Positions 1 through 5,680 of a DNA stretch of 6,970 nucleotides are shown here, in pieces. The notes below the pieces were generated by a model. That model worked only from the letters and a program-made list of their open reading frames with translations, was not told where the DNA came from and did no database searches. The position numbers were made by a program, and so were the translations under genes. The DNA is taken from the NCBI GenBank assembly GCA_946478755.1, contig CAMLDJ010000285.1, forward strand, positions 1-6,970, in the 5' to 3' direction. Source of the stretch: an uncultured Pedobacter sp. GTDB lineage: Bacteria; Bacteroidota; Bacteroidia; Sphingobacteriales; Sphingobacteriaceae. The stretch's first letter is position 1, and each line of letters begins with the position of its first letter.

Positions 1-358
1 CTCCGCAGTACAGGGCGGCGATACACAGGATCAGAATCTGCTGCAGTTCTTTTTGAATGTGACCGAATTCGGGATGAATGTACAGCAGGCTGCTGAGGCG
101 GCTAATTTCAATTCCAACCAGCTCTGGTTGTCGCTTGGTGGAACAAAAACTGCCGACCGCGAACCTAAGCCTGGTCAGCTTTTATTAAATTCCGGCACCA
201 CTGAGGCCATCAAAAATGAGCTGAAGAAAATGGGCTACAGCTTAAGCTTCTCCGATCGTACCAGCGGGCCGATCAACGCCATTTATTTCGATTGGAAACA
301 CGGCAGCCTCTGGGGTGGATCCAGTAACCATGGGGAAGATTACGGGATCGGCTGGTAA
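1..358 (+). CDS. ggt: Gamma-glutamyltransferase, C-terminal part (5' end outside window)
   Basis: The frame is open from base 2 to the TAA at 356-358, giving about 118 residues; the gene continues upstream of the window. The protein belongs to the Ntn-hydrolase gamma-glutamyltranspeptidase family, which transfers or hydrolyses the gamma-glutamyl group of glutathione and related peptides, usually in the periplasm. Seen in the sequence: the GGDTQDQ segment at the start, then the FFLNVTEFGMNVQQAAEAANF stretch in two parts (FFLNVTEFGMN, VQQAAEAANF), matching the family's small-subunit pattern GGxxQxQ...N(V/L)xxFGM...AxEAxxF. The end, LWGGSSNHGEDYGIGW, corresponds to the usual G-x-SDPR-xDG-xAxG(Y/W) terminus. 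The nucleophilic Thr and substrate pocket lie upstream, so activity cannot be judged here. A TTG at 53 lies inside the domain and is not the start. The family call is firm; the exact substrate is unknown. Confidence 0.88.
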   Translation, partial: SAVQGGDTQDQNLLQFFLNVTEFGMNVQQAAEAANFNSNQLWLSLGGTKTADREPKPGQLLLNSGTTEAIKNELKKMGYSLSFSDRTSGPINAIYFDWKHGSLWGGSSNHGEDYGIGW

Positions 359-376
359 GGAACATTTGTTGATTTA

Positions 377-398
377 GGCCTTTATTTTAAAAGGTTTT
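377..398 (+). terminator. Weak candidate terminator after ggt
   Basis: CCTTT (379-383) and AAAGG (390-394) form a 5-bp stem with a 6-base loop, followed by TTTTG. G377 and G378 could add two G-U pairs with the T run. It lies about 20 bases after the ggt stop and just before a promoter-like box. The stem is short and AT-rich, so this is only a possibility. Confidence 0.25.
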
Positions 399-400
399 GT

Positions 401-408
401 TAGCTTTG
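401..408 (+). promoter_or_regulatory. Bacteroidota-type -7 box (TAGCTTTG)
   Basis: TAGCTTTG is an exact match to the Bacteroidota primary-sigma -7 consensus TAnnTTTG. It ends 29 bases before the ATG at 438, giving a leader of roughly 25 bases, which is typical. I do not see a good TTTG -33 box at the expected 19-21 base distance; TTTA at 381-384 is the nearest and sits somewhat too close. It would drive the membrane protein and DNase pair. Confidence 0.45.
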
Positions 409-437
409 GCGGAGAAATCATCTTCAGTTTAATCCGC

Positions 438-932
438 ATGAAACCAGGGAATTTTAAGGTAAATTATGATGGCACAAGCCTCTCAGCAATAATAACAGTA
501 CAGCCATCTCTCGCCTTAAAGATCGCATTGTATTTATTGAATATCCTGTTGATCGCTGTGATCCTCTTATTTACACTGGGCGGGGTAGGTGTGATCGTCC
601 TCTTTATCATCGCTTTTGAAATTCTTTTCCTGCGCTATTCCATCTGGAACCTTTACGGCTCCGAACATATGGTCTTCCAAAAGACAACCTTTAGTCGTCA
701 GCAGCTTTATGGTTTTTTCAAGTTAGGGGTGAAGACCTTCAACATCAACAGATCCATCCGGGTGATCCCTTTTCATGAGAACTTCCAGGCAGGTAATAAA
801 GCAATGAAATTGATTTTCGAGTCCTCCGATGATCAGGGCGAACCGGTTAATCTTTATCAGACAGCCTTGAACATTTCCCGCGAGGATTATGTCGTTTTTA
901 TGAAGTCATTTAATCAACTGTACAGCAACTAA
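438..932 (+). CDS. Hypothetical membrane protein, two N-terminal helices plus soluble C-terminal domain
   Basis: This is a 164-residue protein I do not recognise by name. A short polar N-terminus (1-25) is followed by two closely spaced hydrophobic helices (about 26-47 and 49-66) with a Gly-rich turn (TLGGVG) between them. A mixed polar domain of about 98 residues follows. The segment WNLYGSEHMVF...FSRQQLYGFFKLGVKTFNI resembles the bacterial PH-like pattern seen in small Bacteroidota membrane proteins, where a W-N-L-x-G-x-E motif opens a beta domain after two helices; that resemblance is my inference. The hairpin of helices would place both termini on the same side, probably the cytoplasm. 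The ATG at 438 is preceded by a TAnnTTTG box at the right distance. The next gene begins 4 bases after the stop, so the two are probably co-transcribed. Confidence 0.75.
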   Translation: MKPGNFKVNYDGTSLSAIITVQPSLALKIALYLLNILLIAVILLFTLGGVGVIVLFIIAFEILFLRYSIWNLYGSEHMVFQKTTFSRQQLYGFFKLGVKTFNINRSIRVIPFHENFQAGNKAMKLIFESSDDQGEPVNLYQTALNISREDYVVFMKSFNQLYSN

Positions 933-936
933 CAGA

Positions 937-1755
937 TTGAGAAAGTATATCCTCCTCCTGCTTATAAGTATAAGCTTTTCCGGTTATTCCCAGATTATAA
1001 ACATTTGTTCCTGGAACATTCAGAATTTTGGTAAGTCGAAGAATGAAGCGGAACTGATCTATATAGCAAATGTGCTGAACGACTTTGACCTGATTGCCAT
1101 TCAGGAAGTGGTATCTGGATACGGCGGCAGTCAGGCCCTGGCCAGGCTTGTAGATGAACTGAACCGTTTGGGCAGTAACTGGGATTATGTGATCAGTGAT
1201 CCGACATCAGGTGCAGGCGGTTCAAAAGAGCGTTATGCCTTTATATGGAATACCAGCAAGATTAAGCGGGTCGGGAACCCCTGGCTCGAGGAACATTATG
1301 GGCTCGAGATCGAGAGAGAACCGTATTATTGCCGGTTTGCAGTCGCGCGAAAAACATTTACACTTGCCGGCTTCCATGCCCTTCCAAAGTCAAAGCAGCC
1401 GGAAACAGAAATCAAGTATTTAAAATACCTGCCGGATCTTTATCCCCAGGACCATATTATTTTTTGCGGGGATTTTAATCTTCCTCAATCACATTCGGTA
1501 TTCAATCCACTGCGCAAGATAGGCTATATGTCTGCTTTAAAAGGGCAAAAGACTTCCTTAAAACAACGCTGTGTAAATGGCGACTGCCTGGCTTCGGAAT
1601 ATGATAACTTTTACTTTCCCTTTTCAAAAATAAACCTGTTAAAATCAGGAGTTGTTCATTTTTACCAGGACTTCGAGGATGTTGAAACCGCAAGGCTGAT
1701 CTCTGATCACCTGCCTGTGTATATGCGGCTTTCTTTGGGCGAAATCGCTAAATAA
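937..1755 (+). CDS. Secreted DNase I-like endonuclease (endonuclease/exonuclease/phosphatase family)
   Basis: The 272-residue protein starts with a signal peptide (MRKYILLLLISISFSGYSQ), so it should be exported. The body follows the DNase I pattern in order: WNIQNFG (26-32), IAIQEV (53-58), KERYAFIW (97-104), REPYYCRF (127-134), GFHALP (145-150), CGDFN (177-181), EYDNFYF (221-227) and ISDHLPV (255-261). By comparison with bovine DNase I as remembered, all metal and catalytic positions appear kept: E57, E98, H147, D179, N181, D223, D257 and H258. The likely role is hydrolysis of phosphodiester bonds in extracellular or periplasmic DNA, for nutrient use or biofilm DNA; a phosphatase role is less likely given the KERY and YDN motifs. 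The start is TTG at 937, chosen because it gives a perfect signal peptide and no in-frame ATG lies nearby upstream. It follows the membrane-protein gene by 4 bases. Confidence 0.87.
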   Translation: MRKYILLLLISISFSGYSQIINICSWNIQNFGKSKNEAELIYIANVLNDFDLIAIQEVVSGYGGSQALARLVDELNRLGSNWDYVISDPTSGAGGSKERYAFIWNTSKIKRVGNPWLEEHYGLEIEREPYYCRFAVARKTFTLAGFHALPKSKQPETEIKYLKYLPDLYPQDHIIFCGDFNLPQSHSVFNPLRKIGYMSALKGQKTSLKQRCVNGDCLASEYDNFYFPFSKINLLKSGVVHFYQDFEDVETARLISDHLPVYMRLSLGEIAK

Positions 1756-1776
1756 TAAAATATTTTTAATATCCTG

Positions 1777-1795
1777 TCCAATTCTGGAAAGTCCA
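1777..1795. promoter_or_regulatory. Short inverted repeat TCCA-N4-TGGA with a third TCCA copy
   Basis: TCCA (1777-1780), ATTC, TGGA (1785-1788) form a small palindrome, and a further TCCA lies at 1792-1795. TGTCCA at 1775-1780 also differs by one base from the TGTCGA -35 element I recall for Streptomyces ECF42 targets, but no CGA/TC -10 follows at a suitable distance. The site lies 57-68 bases before the ATG of the AhpD-like gene, in an intergenic region with no TAnnTTTG box. It is a candidate operator or sigma-factor element only. Confidence 0.2.
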
Positions 1796-1844
1796 AACCT
1801 TATTGTGGTATAAACAATGATTTAATCACAAAAAAAAACAGAAA

Positions 1845-2318
1845 ATGGAAAACAGAATCAACATTCTTGAAATCGGACAAGCAGCGTTAAGATCACTAAA
1901 CGGCTTAAGTTTTTACCTTGCAAAGTCTCCGTTGGACGAAGCGCTTTTAAATCTTGTGTATTACAGGGTATCGCAAATAAACGGTTGTGCCTTTTGCCTG
2001 GATATGCATTCTAAAGACCTGTTGGCAAAAGGGGAGAACATGCAGCGTTTGTTGGTGATGGATGCCTGGAGAGATGCTCCTTTTTACACTGAACGCGAGC
2101 GGGCCGCCTTGTCATGGGCAGAATCATTAACCAGGCTAAACGGGCATAGTGTACCTGATGAGGTATATAGAGAAGCAAGTCAGCGATTCAATGATCAGGA
2201 ACTCATAGACCTTACCCTGGCAGTCATTGCCATTAACAGCTACAACCGTGTTAATCTTGCTTTTTCAGCGCCTGTAGGCGATTATCAGCCTGGTCAGTTT
2301 AGTGTTCACGCGAAATAA
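1845..2318 (+). CDS. AhpD-like / carboxymuconolactone decarboxylase family protein
   Basis: The 157-residue, largely helical protein has the AhpD core: RVSQINGCAFCLDMH at 41-55 gives C48-x-x-C51-x3-H55, the redox dithiol plus His of the alkylhydroperoxidase AhpD fold. Family members reduce peroxides through this Cys pair; others act as decarboxylases or have no known substrate. The segments following it (SKDLLAKGE at 56-64; PFYTERERAALSWAESLTRL at 79-98) match the AhpD-related pattern in which an ER(E)xAAL-W helix follows the CxxC helix. No signal peptide is present, so it should be cytoplasmic. The ATG at 1845 has an A-rich leader (AAAACAGAAA) and no Shine-Dalgarno. It opens a unit with a DGPF protein and an ECF sigma factor, 32 bases before the former. 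It may be a target of that sigma factor. Confidence 0.87.
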   Translation: MENRINILEIGQAALRSLNGLSFYLAKSPLDEALLNLVYYRVSQINGCAFCLDMHSKDLLAKGENMQRLLVMDAWRDAPFYTERERAALSWAESLTRLNGHSVPDEVYREASQRFNDQELIDLTLAVIAINSYNRVNLAFSAPVGDYQPGQFSVHAK

Positions 2319-2330
2319 TTCTTATATTTA
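2298..2330 (+). promoter_or_regulatory. Possible weak internal promoter before the YCII gene
   Basis: TATATTTA (2323-2330) matches TAnnTTTG at all fixed positions except the final G, with TTTA (2298-2301) 21 bases upstream as a poor -33 box. It would start transcription about 15 bases before the ATG at 2351. In AT-rich sequence such matches occur by chance; read-through from the AhpD-like gene is an equally good explanation. Confidence 0.18.
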
Positions 2331-2350
2331 AAACACGTTAAAACAGAAAA

Positions 2351-2686
2351 ATGAAAGATTTTGTATTGCTATTTCGTCAGCCAAGCTACGATAACAGTAA
2401 GGCTACCCCGGAAGAGACGCAGGCACTGGTTAAGAAATGGAACGATTGGATAGGCGGCATTGCCGCGCAAGGCAAGATAAAAAATGGCATGCGTCTGGCA
2501 TTGGATGGTAAAGTGCTAAAAGCCGGAGGCCTGGTTACCGATGGTCCATTTGTAGAGATCAGGGAACGATTGGGGAGCTTTATGGTAATCCAGGCAGATA
2601 GTCTGGAAGAAGCCATTACGCTGGCCCACGGCTGTCCGGCCCTGGACGCAGACGGCAGTGTAGAGATCCGCGCAGCATTTGAATAA
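2351..2686 (+). CDS. YCII-related (DGPF) domain protein
   Basis: The 111-residue single-domain protein has the YCII/DGPF signature: KAGGLVTDGPFVEIRERLG at 57-75, with DGPF itself at 64-67, followed by GSFMVIQADSLEEAITLAHGCPAL (75-98, in two parts GSFMVIQADSLEEA and ITLAHGCPAL) and a final VEIRAAFE. The fold is a ferredoxin-like alpha/beta dimer in known members. The biochemical role of DGPF proteins is not established; they are best known as the conserved neighbours of ECF42 sigma factors, which is exactly the arrangement here. The leader AAAACAGAAAA closely matches that of the AhpD-like gene upstream. Its TAA is followed with no gap by the ATG of the sigma gene, so translation of the two is probably coupled. 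It is cytoplasmic, with no signal peptide. Confidence 0.9.
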   Translation: MKDFVLLFRQPSYDNSKATPEETQALVKKWNDWIGGIAAQGKIKNGMRLALDGKVLKAGGLVTDGPFVEIRERLGSFMVIQADSLEEAITLAHGCPALDADGSVEIRAAFE

Positions 2687-3913
2687 ATGGAGCAAACATT
2701 TTTAAAGACCTTATTTCAACAGGAGTTTACCAAAATGGTAGCGGTAATCAGCAAGCTGTTTGGTTTGCAGCATATAGAACAGGCAGAAGACATTGTAAGT
2801 GAAACTTTTCTTTTGGCCACCGAAAGGTGGGAAGTCAAAGGTATCCCTGTAAATCCGACAGCATGGTTGTATACGGTTGCCAAGCAAAAAACACTGGCGT
2901 ACTTCCGCAGAAATAAGGTCTTTGAAGAGAAAGTAATGCCCGCTGTTACCCTTAGCCATCAGGAAGATCATGAAATGACTGAGCCGGATTTTTCAACGGC
3001 GAACATTAAGGATAGCGAGCTGCAAATGATGTTTGCTATCTGTGATCCGGTCATTGCCAGCGAGGCGCAGATCGGCCTGGCCTTGCGTATCCTCTGCGGT
3101 TTCGGAATAGACGAAATCGCTGAAGCTTTCCTTAGCAATAAAGAAACGATCAATAAGCGGCTGTTTCGTGCAAAAGAGAAGCTGCGTACAGAGAAAGTTG
3201 CACTCGCAATTCCTTCGGATCAGGAAATGAGCAAACGTTTAAACAATGTGTTACACATTATTTATCTGCTTTTTAGCGAAGGTTATTATTCCACTACCCA
3301 GAACCAGGTTTTAAGAAAGGACCTTTGCCTGGAAGCTTTAAGGCTGGGTTTAATACTTACCGGATATGAAAAAACCGATCTACCGAAAACCAATGCACTT
3401 CTTGCCCTGATGTGCTTCCATGCTTCCCGTTTCGATGCCCGCCAAAATAGCAGTAATGATTTGGTCTTGTACGAAGATCAGAATAAGGAATTGTGGGATG
3501 AGGAACTGATCAGACAGGGGGAAAATTTTTTAAGCCGTTCGGCAAGCGGAGATGAACTGACTTCCTATCACCTGGAGGCACGAATTGCGTACTGGCATTG
3601 CATGAAGGAAGACAGTAAGGAAAAATGGGAAGAGATCCTCCAGCTTTATAATCAGTTGCTGCTGATCAATTATTCACCAGTTGTAGCCCTTAACCGCACT
3701 TATGCTTTGTACAAGGCAAATGGACAGCAGGAAGCTTTAGTAGAAGCAGAGAAGCTTAAACTGTCGAACAATCATTTCTATTATGTGTTGCTTGGTGAAT
3801 TGTACCGGAATACTGATCATAGCAAAGCCAGGCTGAATTTCCAGAAAGCCTATACACTGGCTAAAACCGATGCAGAACGGCAGGGGATCGAGGCGCAAAT
3901 AAAGTTACTATGA
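2687..3913 (+). CDS. ECF sigma factor, ECF42 group, with long C-terminal extension
   Basis: This 408-residue protein is twice the size of a plain ECF sigma factor. Region sigma-2 spans about 11-78, including QAEDIVSETFLLATERWE and the PTAWLYTVAKQKTLAYFRRNK helix (in parts). Sigma-4 spans about 112-168, with the helix-turn-helix GFGIDEIAEAFLSNKETINK and RLFRAKEKLR. The remaining 240 residues are the extension typical of this group: LLFSEGYYST (194-203), the conserved DUF6596 stretch with LRLGLILTG and LLALMCFHASRFDAR (219-252), then TPR-like helices including SPVVALNRTYAL (330-341) and YVLLGELYR...ARLNFQKAYTLA (366-392). ECF42 proteins have no anti-sigma factor, and the extension is thought to control activity. 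Adjacent DGPF and AhpD-like genes support the group call and are candidate targets. No anti-sigma gene is present nearby. The ATG at 2687 directly follows the TAA of the YCII gene. Confidence 0.9.
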   Translation: MEQTFLKTLFQQEFTKMVAVISKLFGLQHIEQAEDIVSETFLLATERWEVKGIPVNPTAWLYTVAKQKTLAYFRRNKVFEEKVMPAVTLSHQEDHEMTEPDFSTANIKDSELQMMFAICDPVIASEAQIGLALRILCGFGIDEIAEAFLSNKETINKRLFRAKEKLRTEKVALAIPSDQEMSKRLNNVLHIIYLLFSEGYYSTTQNQVLRKDLCLEALRLGLILTGYEKTDLPKTNALLALMCFHASRFDARQNSSNDLVLYEDQNKELWDEELIRQGENFLSRSASGDELTSYHLEARIAYWHCMKEDSKEKWEEILQLYNQLLLINYSPVVALNRTYALYKANGQQEALVEAEKLKLSNNHFYYVLLGELYRNTDHSKARLNFQKAYTLAKTDAERQGIEAQIKLL

Positions 3914-3944
3914 CATGGTGTTAAAGAACCTATTGATCCTAAAA

Positions 3945-4313
3945 TTAATTCAATGATTTTCCAAAAGGAGAGAAAGCGAGGTTCATTAGCTTGAAATGTT
4001 GCCTACCCCAAGGGATTCCAATAATTGTAATGCAGAGCAACACACCAAAGAAAAGATGAGTAAGCACAATCCAGAAGCCGCCAAATATTAGCCATATCAC
4101 ATTCATTATCGTAGAAAGACAGCCGGTATTAGAAGAAGTATCTGTGATCCTGACACCAAAAGGAGCGAGGCCTAATATGGCGAATTTGAAGCATTGCAGC
4201 CCAAAGGGGATACCTACAATCGTAAGACATAAGATCAGACCGCCAATGATGTATTCAAAGAAAATAAATATTCCGCCAAAAATGATCCAGATGATATTGC
4301 CTAATAAATTCAT
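3945..4313 (-). CDS. yccF: YccF domain membrane protein
   Basis: The 122-residue inner-membrane protein consists of two copies of the YccF unit. Copy one has NIIWIIFGG (6-14), TIVGIPFG (31-38), QCFKFA (40-45) and APFG (50-53); copy two has NVIWLIFGG (71-79), TIIGIPWG (96-103), QHFKLM (105-110) and SPFG (115-118), a regular offset of 65 residues. Each copy begins with a hydrophobic helix and re-enters the membrane around the GIP motif. YccF has no established function; it is a short, widely spread membrane protein. The start ATG (4311-4313 on the complement) gives the family's usual N-terminus MNLLGNIIW. It lies 38 bases downstream of the DUF92 gene on the same strand and is probably read from the same message. 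It converges with the sigma gene, whose stop is 31 bases away, with no clear terminator between. Confidence 0.9.
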   Translation of the reverse strand: MNLLGNIIWIIFGGIFIFFEYIIGGLILCLTIVGIPFGLQCFKFAILGLAPFGVRITDTSSNTGCLSTIMNVIWLIFGGFWIVLTHLFFGVLLCITIIGIPWGRQHFKLMNLAFSPFGKSLN

Positions 4314-4351
4314 AGTCTTTTTATGATATAGATAAAATAAGTCGGCCTTAG

Positions 4352-5080
4352 TTACAGGAGATCCGTAAAAATGCCTTGCATGGCCAGTGCAGCGAGCGCT
4401 GCAAAAAGTGTATTTAGAAAGTTGACCATATTATTGCCTATAAGGTTTTTTCTTTCCAGCGTCGCACCCAGCACAGAATCCATCAGGTTCCCAAGTATAC
4501 CTGCGAAAAGAACGATCAGCGCTGTTTTATTCAATCCGGCGTACAGGACTGCGATGATACCCGCTCCTGCGGTTCCTATCCACAAACCTTCCAGGCTCAC
4601 CACACCATCCAGGCCATTTGTTTCCCTTTTAAAGGTAGTGATGTGGTAAAAGCGGCGTCCATATACCATACCCAGTTCTGAAGATAAAGTATCAGCCAGC
4701 GCAGAAGCGAGGCTGGCGGCCATCATCATGATGTAGATCTCCGTATGTTGCGGGTCGATGATCGACAGGATCGCCGTTAAGCCGGCGACACCCCCGTTGG
4801 CCAGCACCTGTCCGCTATTCCGTCCCTGATCAGCCAGGTTGTCGGCATGTAGCTTTGCTTTAATCGTTTTCTTATGGGCCGTTGCCCAGATGCTGAGCAG
4901 GAAAAAACTGAGCAGCATTAAAATACCCCTGATCTGACCGGCATGTAGTACCAGGAGGCCAATGCCGGCAGCGGTAAAGGCGCCAGAAAGGGTTATTTTT
5001 TTCTTTTTTACACTTATCGCCATAATGCCGAAGAGAGATAAAAGTATAAATAGTATGTAAGAGGTTGAAAGTGATGACAT
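4352..5080 (-). CDS. DUF92 family integral membrane protein (VTE6-like)
   Basis: The 242-residue, multi-helix protein is close to the usual DUF92 length. Family motifs appear in order: KKITLSGAFTAAGIG (27-41), RNSGQVLANGGVAG (87-100), ALADTLSSELG (127-137), TNGLDGVVSLEG (154-165), GNLMDSVLGATLER (197-210) and GNNMVNFLNT (215-224). The conserved Asp, Glu, Asn and Gly residues sit at membrane-edge positions, as in the polyprenol/phytol phosphate-handling group; Arabidopsis VTE6, a member, is a phytyl-phosphate kinase. The bacterial role is not established, so a lipid-phosphate kinase activity is only an inference. The ATG at 5078-5080 starts MSSLSTSYILF, placing a first helix at about 8-23. It is transcribed away from the lipoprotein gene, with a 156-base gap, and is followed at 38 bases by the YccF gene. 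Confidence 0.9.
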   Translation of the reverse strand: MSSLSTSYILFILLSLFGIMAISVKKKKITLSGAFTAAGIGLLVLHAGQIRGILMLLSFFLLSIWATAHKKTIKAKLHADNLADQGRNSGQVLANGGVAGLTAILSIIDPQHTEIYIMMMAASLASALADTLSSELGMVYGRRFYHITTFKRETNGLDGVVSLEGLWIGTAGAGIIAVLYAGLNKTALIVLFAGILGNLMDSVLGATLERKNLIGNNMVNFLNTLFAALAALAMQGIFTDLL

Positions 5081-5120
5081 TAGCTTGTTTTTTTTAACAG
5101 ACTGCCGATAAACAGCCGGC

Positions 5121-5128
5121 TAAAAGTA
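5121..5128 (-). promoter_or_regulatory. Weak -7-like box for the DUF92 gene
   Basis: On the minus strand this reads TACTTTTA, matching TAnnTTTG except for the last G, about 40 bases before the DUF92 ATG. No TTTG -33 box is seen at the expected distance. The rest of the 156-base gap between the divergent genes (5081-5236) contains no gene. Confidence 0.2.
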
Positions 5129-5197
5129 AAGACCTTTTCTGAGGCTGGTAACGAGGTTTTGAAGATAGTGAAATAAGAACAAGTATGGGCTCTGGCA

Positions 5198-5206
5198 TAA
5201 CCTTTG
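5198..5206 (+). promoter_or_regulatory. -7-like box before the lipoprotein gene (TAACCTTTG)
   Basis: TAACCTTTG resembles the Bacteroidota -7 consensus TAnnTTTG but has three bases rather than two between TA and TTTG. It ends 30 bases before the ATG at 5237, a usual leader length. A TTTTG at 5157-5161 is too far upstream to serve as the standard -33 box. Confidence 0.3.
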
Positions 5207-5236
5207 TAATTATCCCGTTACATAAAATCATCTATC

Positions 5237-5611
5237 ATGAAAAAAGCAATTCAAATTTTCAGTTTATTCTTAATCGCAACTGCGGTTATGATCTCCTGTA
5301 AAAAGGACAAAGACCCGGCAACAACAGACTTGTTTGTGGGCACCTATCATGGTTCTGTTTCTTATAGTGAAGACGACAGTAACATTACAAGTTCGGATGG
5401 AAAAGTGACCGTTACCAAGGTGGGGGACACTTACAGTTTTTATTTCGGTAATAACATTCCGGATATTACCGGTGTAAAGTTTGAGAAGTCGGGCGACAAC
5501 ACCTATGTGAGTATCGGGAGTGGTGTAACCGGCATTACCATTAATGCCAGTTCCTTAAAAATCCTGGTTTCGAGGGATGGGGCCACCTGGACGGCCGACT
5601 GTACAAGGTAA
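5237..5611 (+). CDS. Small predicted lipoprotein, beta-rich, unknown function
   Basis: The 124-residue protein has a short Lys-containing N-terminus, a hydrophobic stretch (residues 5-18) and then MISC, with C21 as the likely lipidated Cys; Met at -3 is a slightly unusual lipobox. CKKDKD follows, a charged patch of the kind that acts as a lipoprotein export signal to the cell surface in Bacteroidota. The rest is Ser/Thr/Gly-rich and predicted beta: FVGTYHGSVSYS (33-44), KVTVTKVGDTYSFYF (56-70) and ITINASSLKILVS (100-112). This resembles small calycin- or lipocalin-like lipoproteins that begin with (F/V)xGTYxG, but I cannot name a family. No catalytic motif is visible. The ATG at 5237 is supported by the clean signal peptide. 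It is a single-gene unit ended by a strong terminator. Confidence 0.8.
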   Translation: MKKAIQIFSLFLIATAVMISCKKDKDPATTDLFVGTYHGSVSYSEDDSNITSSDGKVTVTKVGDTYSFYFGNNIPDITGVKFEKSGDNTYVSIGSGVTGITINASSLKILVSRDGATWTADCTR

Positions 5612-5630
5612 TTAAATTTGACTATTCAAG

Positions 5631-5664
5631 AATGGATTGCTGGTTACGGCAATCCATTTTTTTT
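5631..5664 (+). terminator. Rho-independent terminator of the lipoprotein gene
   Basis: AATGGATTGC (5631-5640) and GCAATCCATT (5649-5658) are perfect 10-bp complements with an 8-base loop, followed by a run of eight T (5657-5664, the first two in the stem). It begins 19 bases after the TAA at 5609-5611. The T run is on the plus strand, so it works for the plus-strand gene. Confidence 0.9.
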
Positions 5665-5680
5665 GACAATTTTCAGATCT

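Noticed and set aside
1502..1693. Minus-strand frame of 63 codons inside the DNase gene
   Set aside because: It is antisense to conserved GDFN-to-SDH motifs of the nuclease and has no domain of its own.
1756..1770. AAAATATTTT palindrome after the DNase gene as a terminator
   Set aside because: It has no GC pairs and no loop of suitable size; such sequences are common in AT-rich gaps.
3914..3944. Possible terminator between the sigma gene and YccF
   Set aside because: Only a 5-bp ATTGA/TCAAT repeat nearby, AT-rich and without a suitable T run, was seen.
4371..4649. Plus-strand frame of 92 codons antisense to DUF92
   Set aside because: The minus-strand frame carries all DUF92 motifs; this is its shadow.
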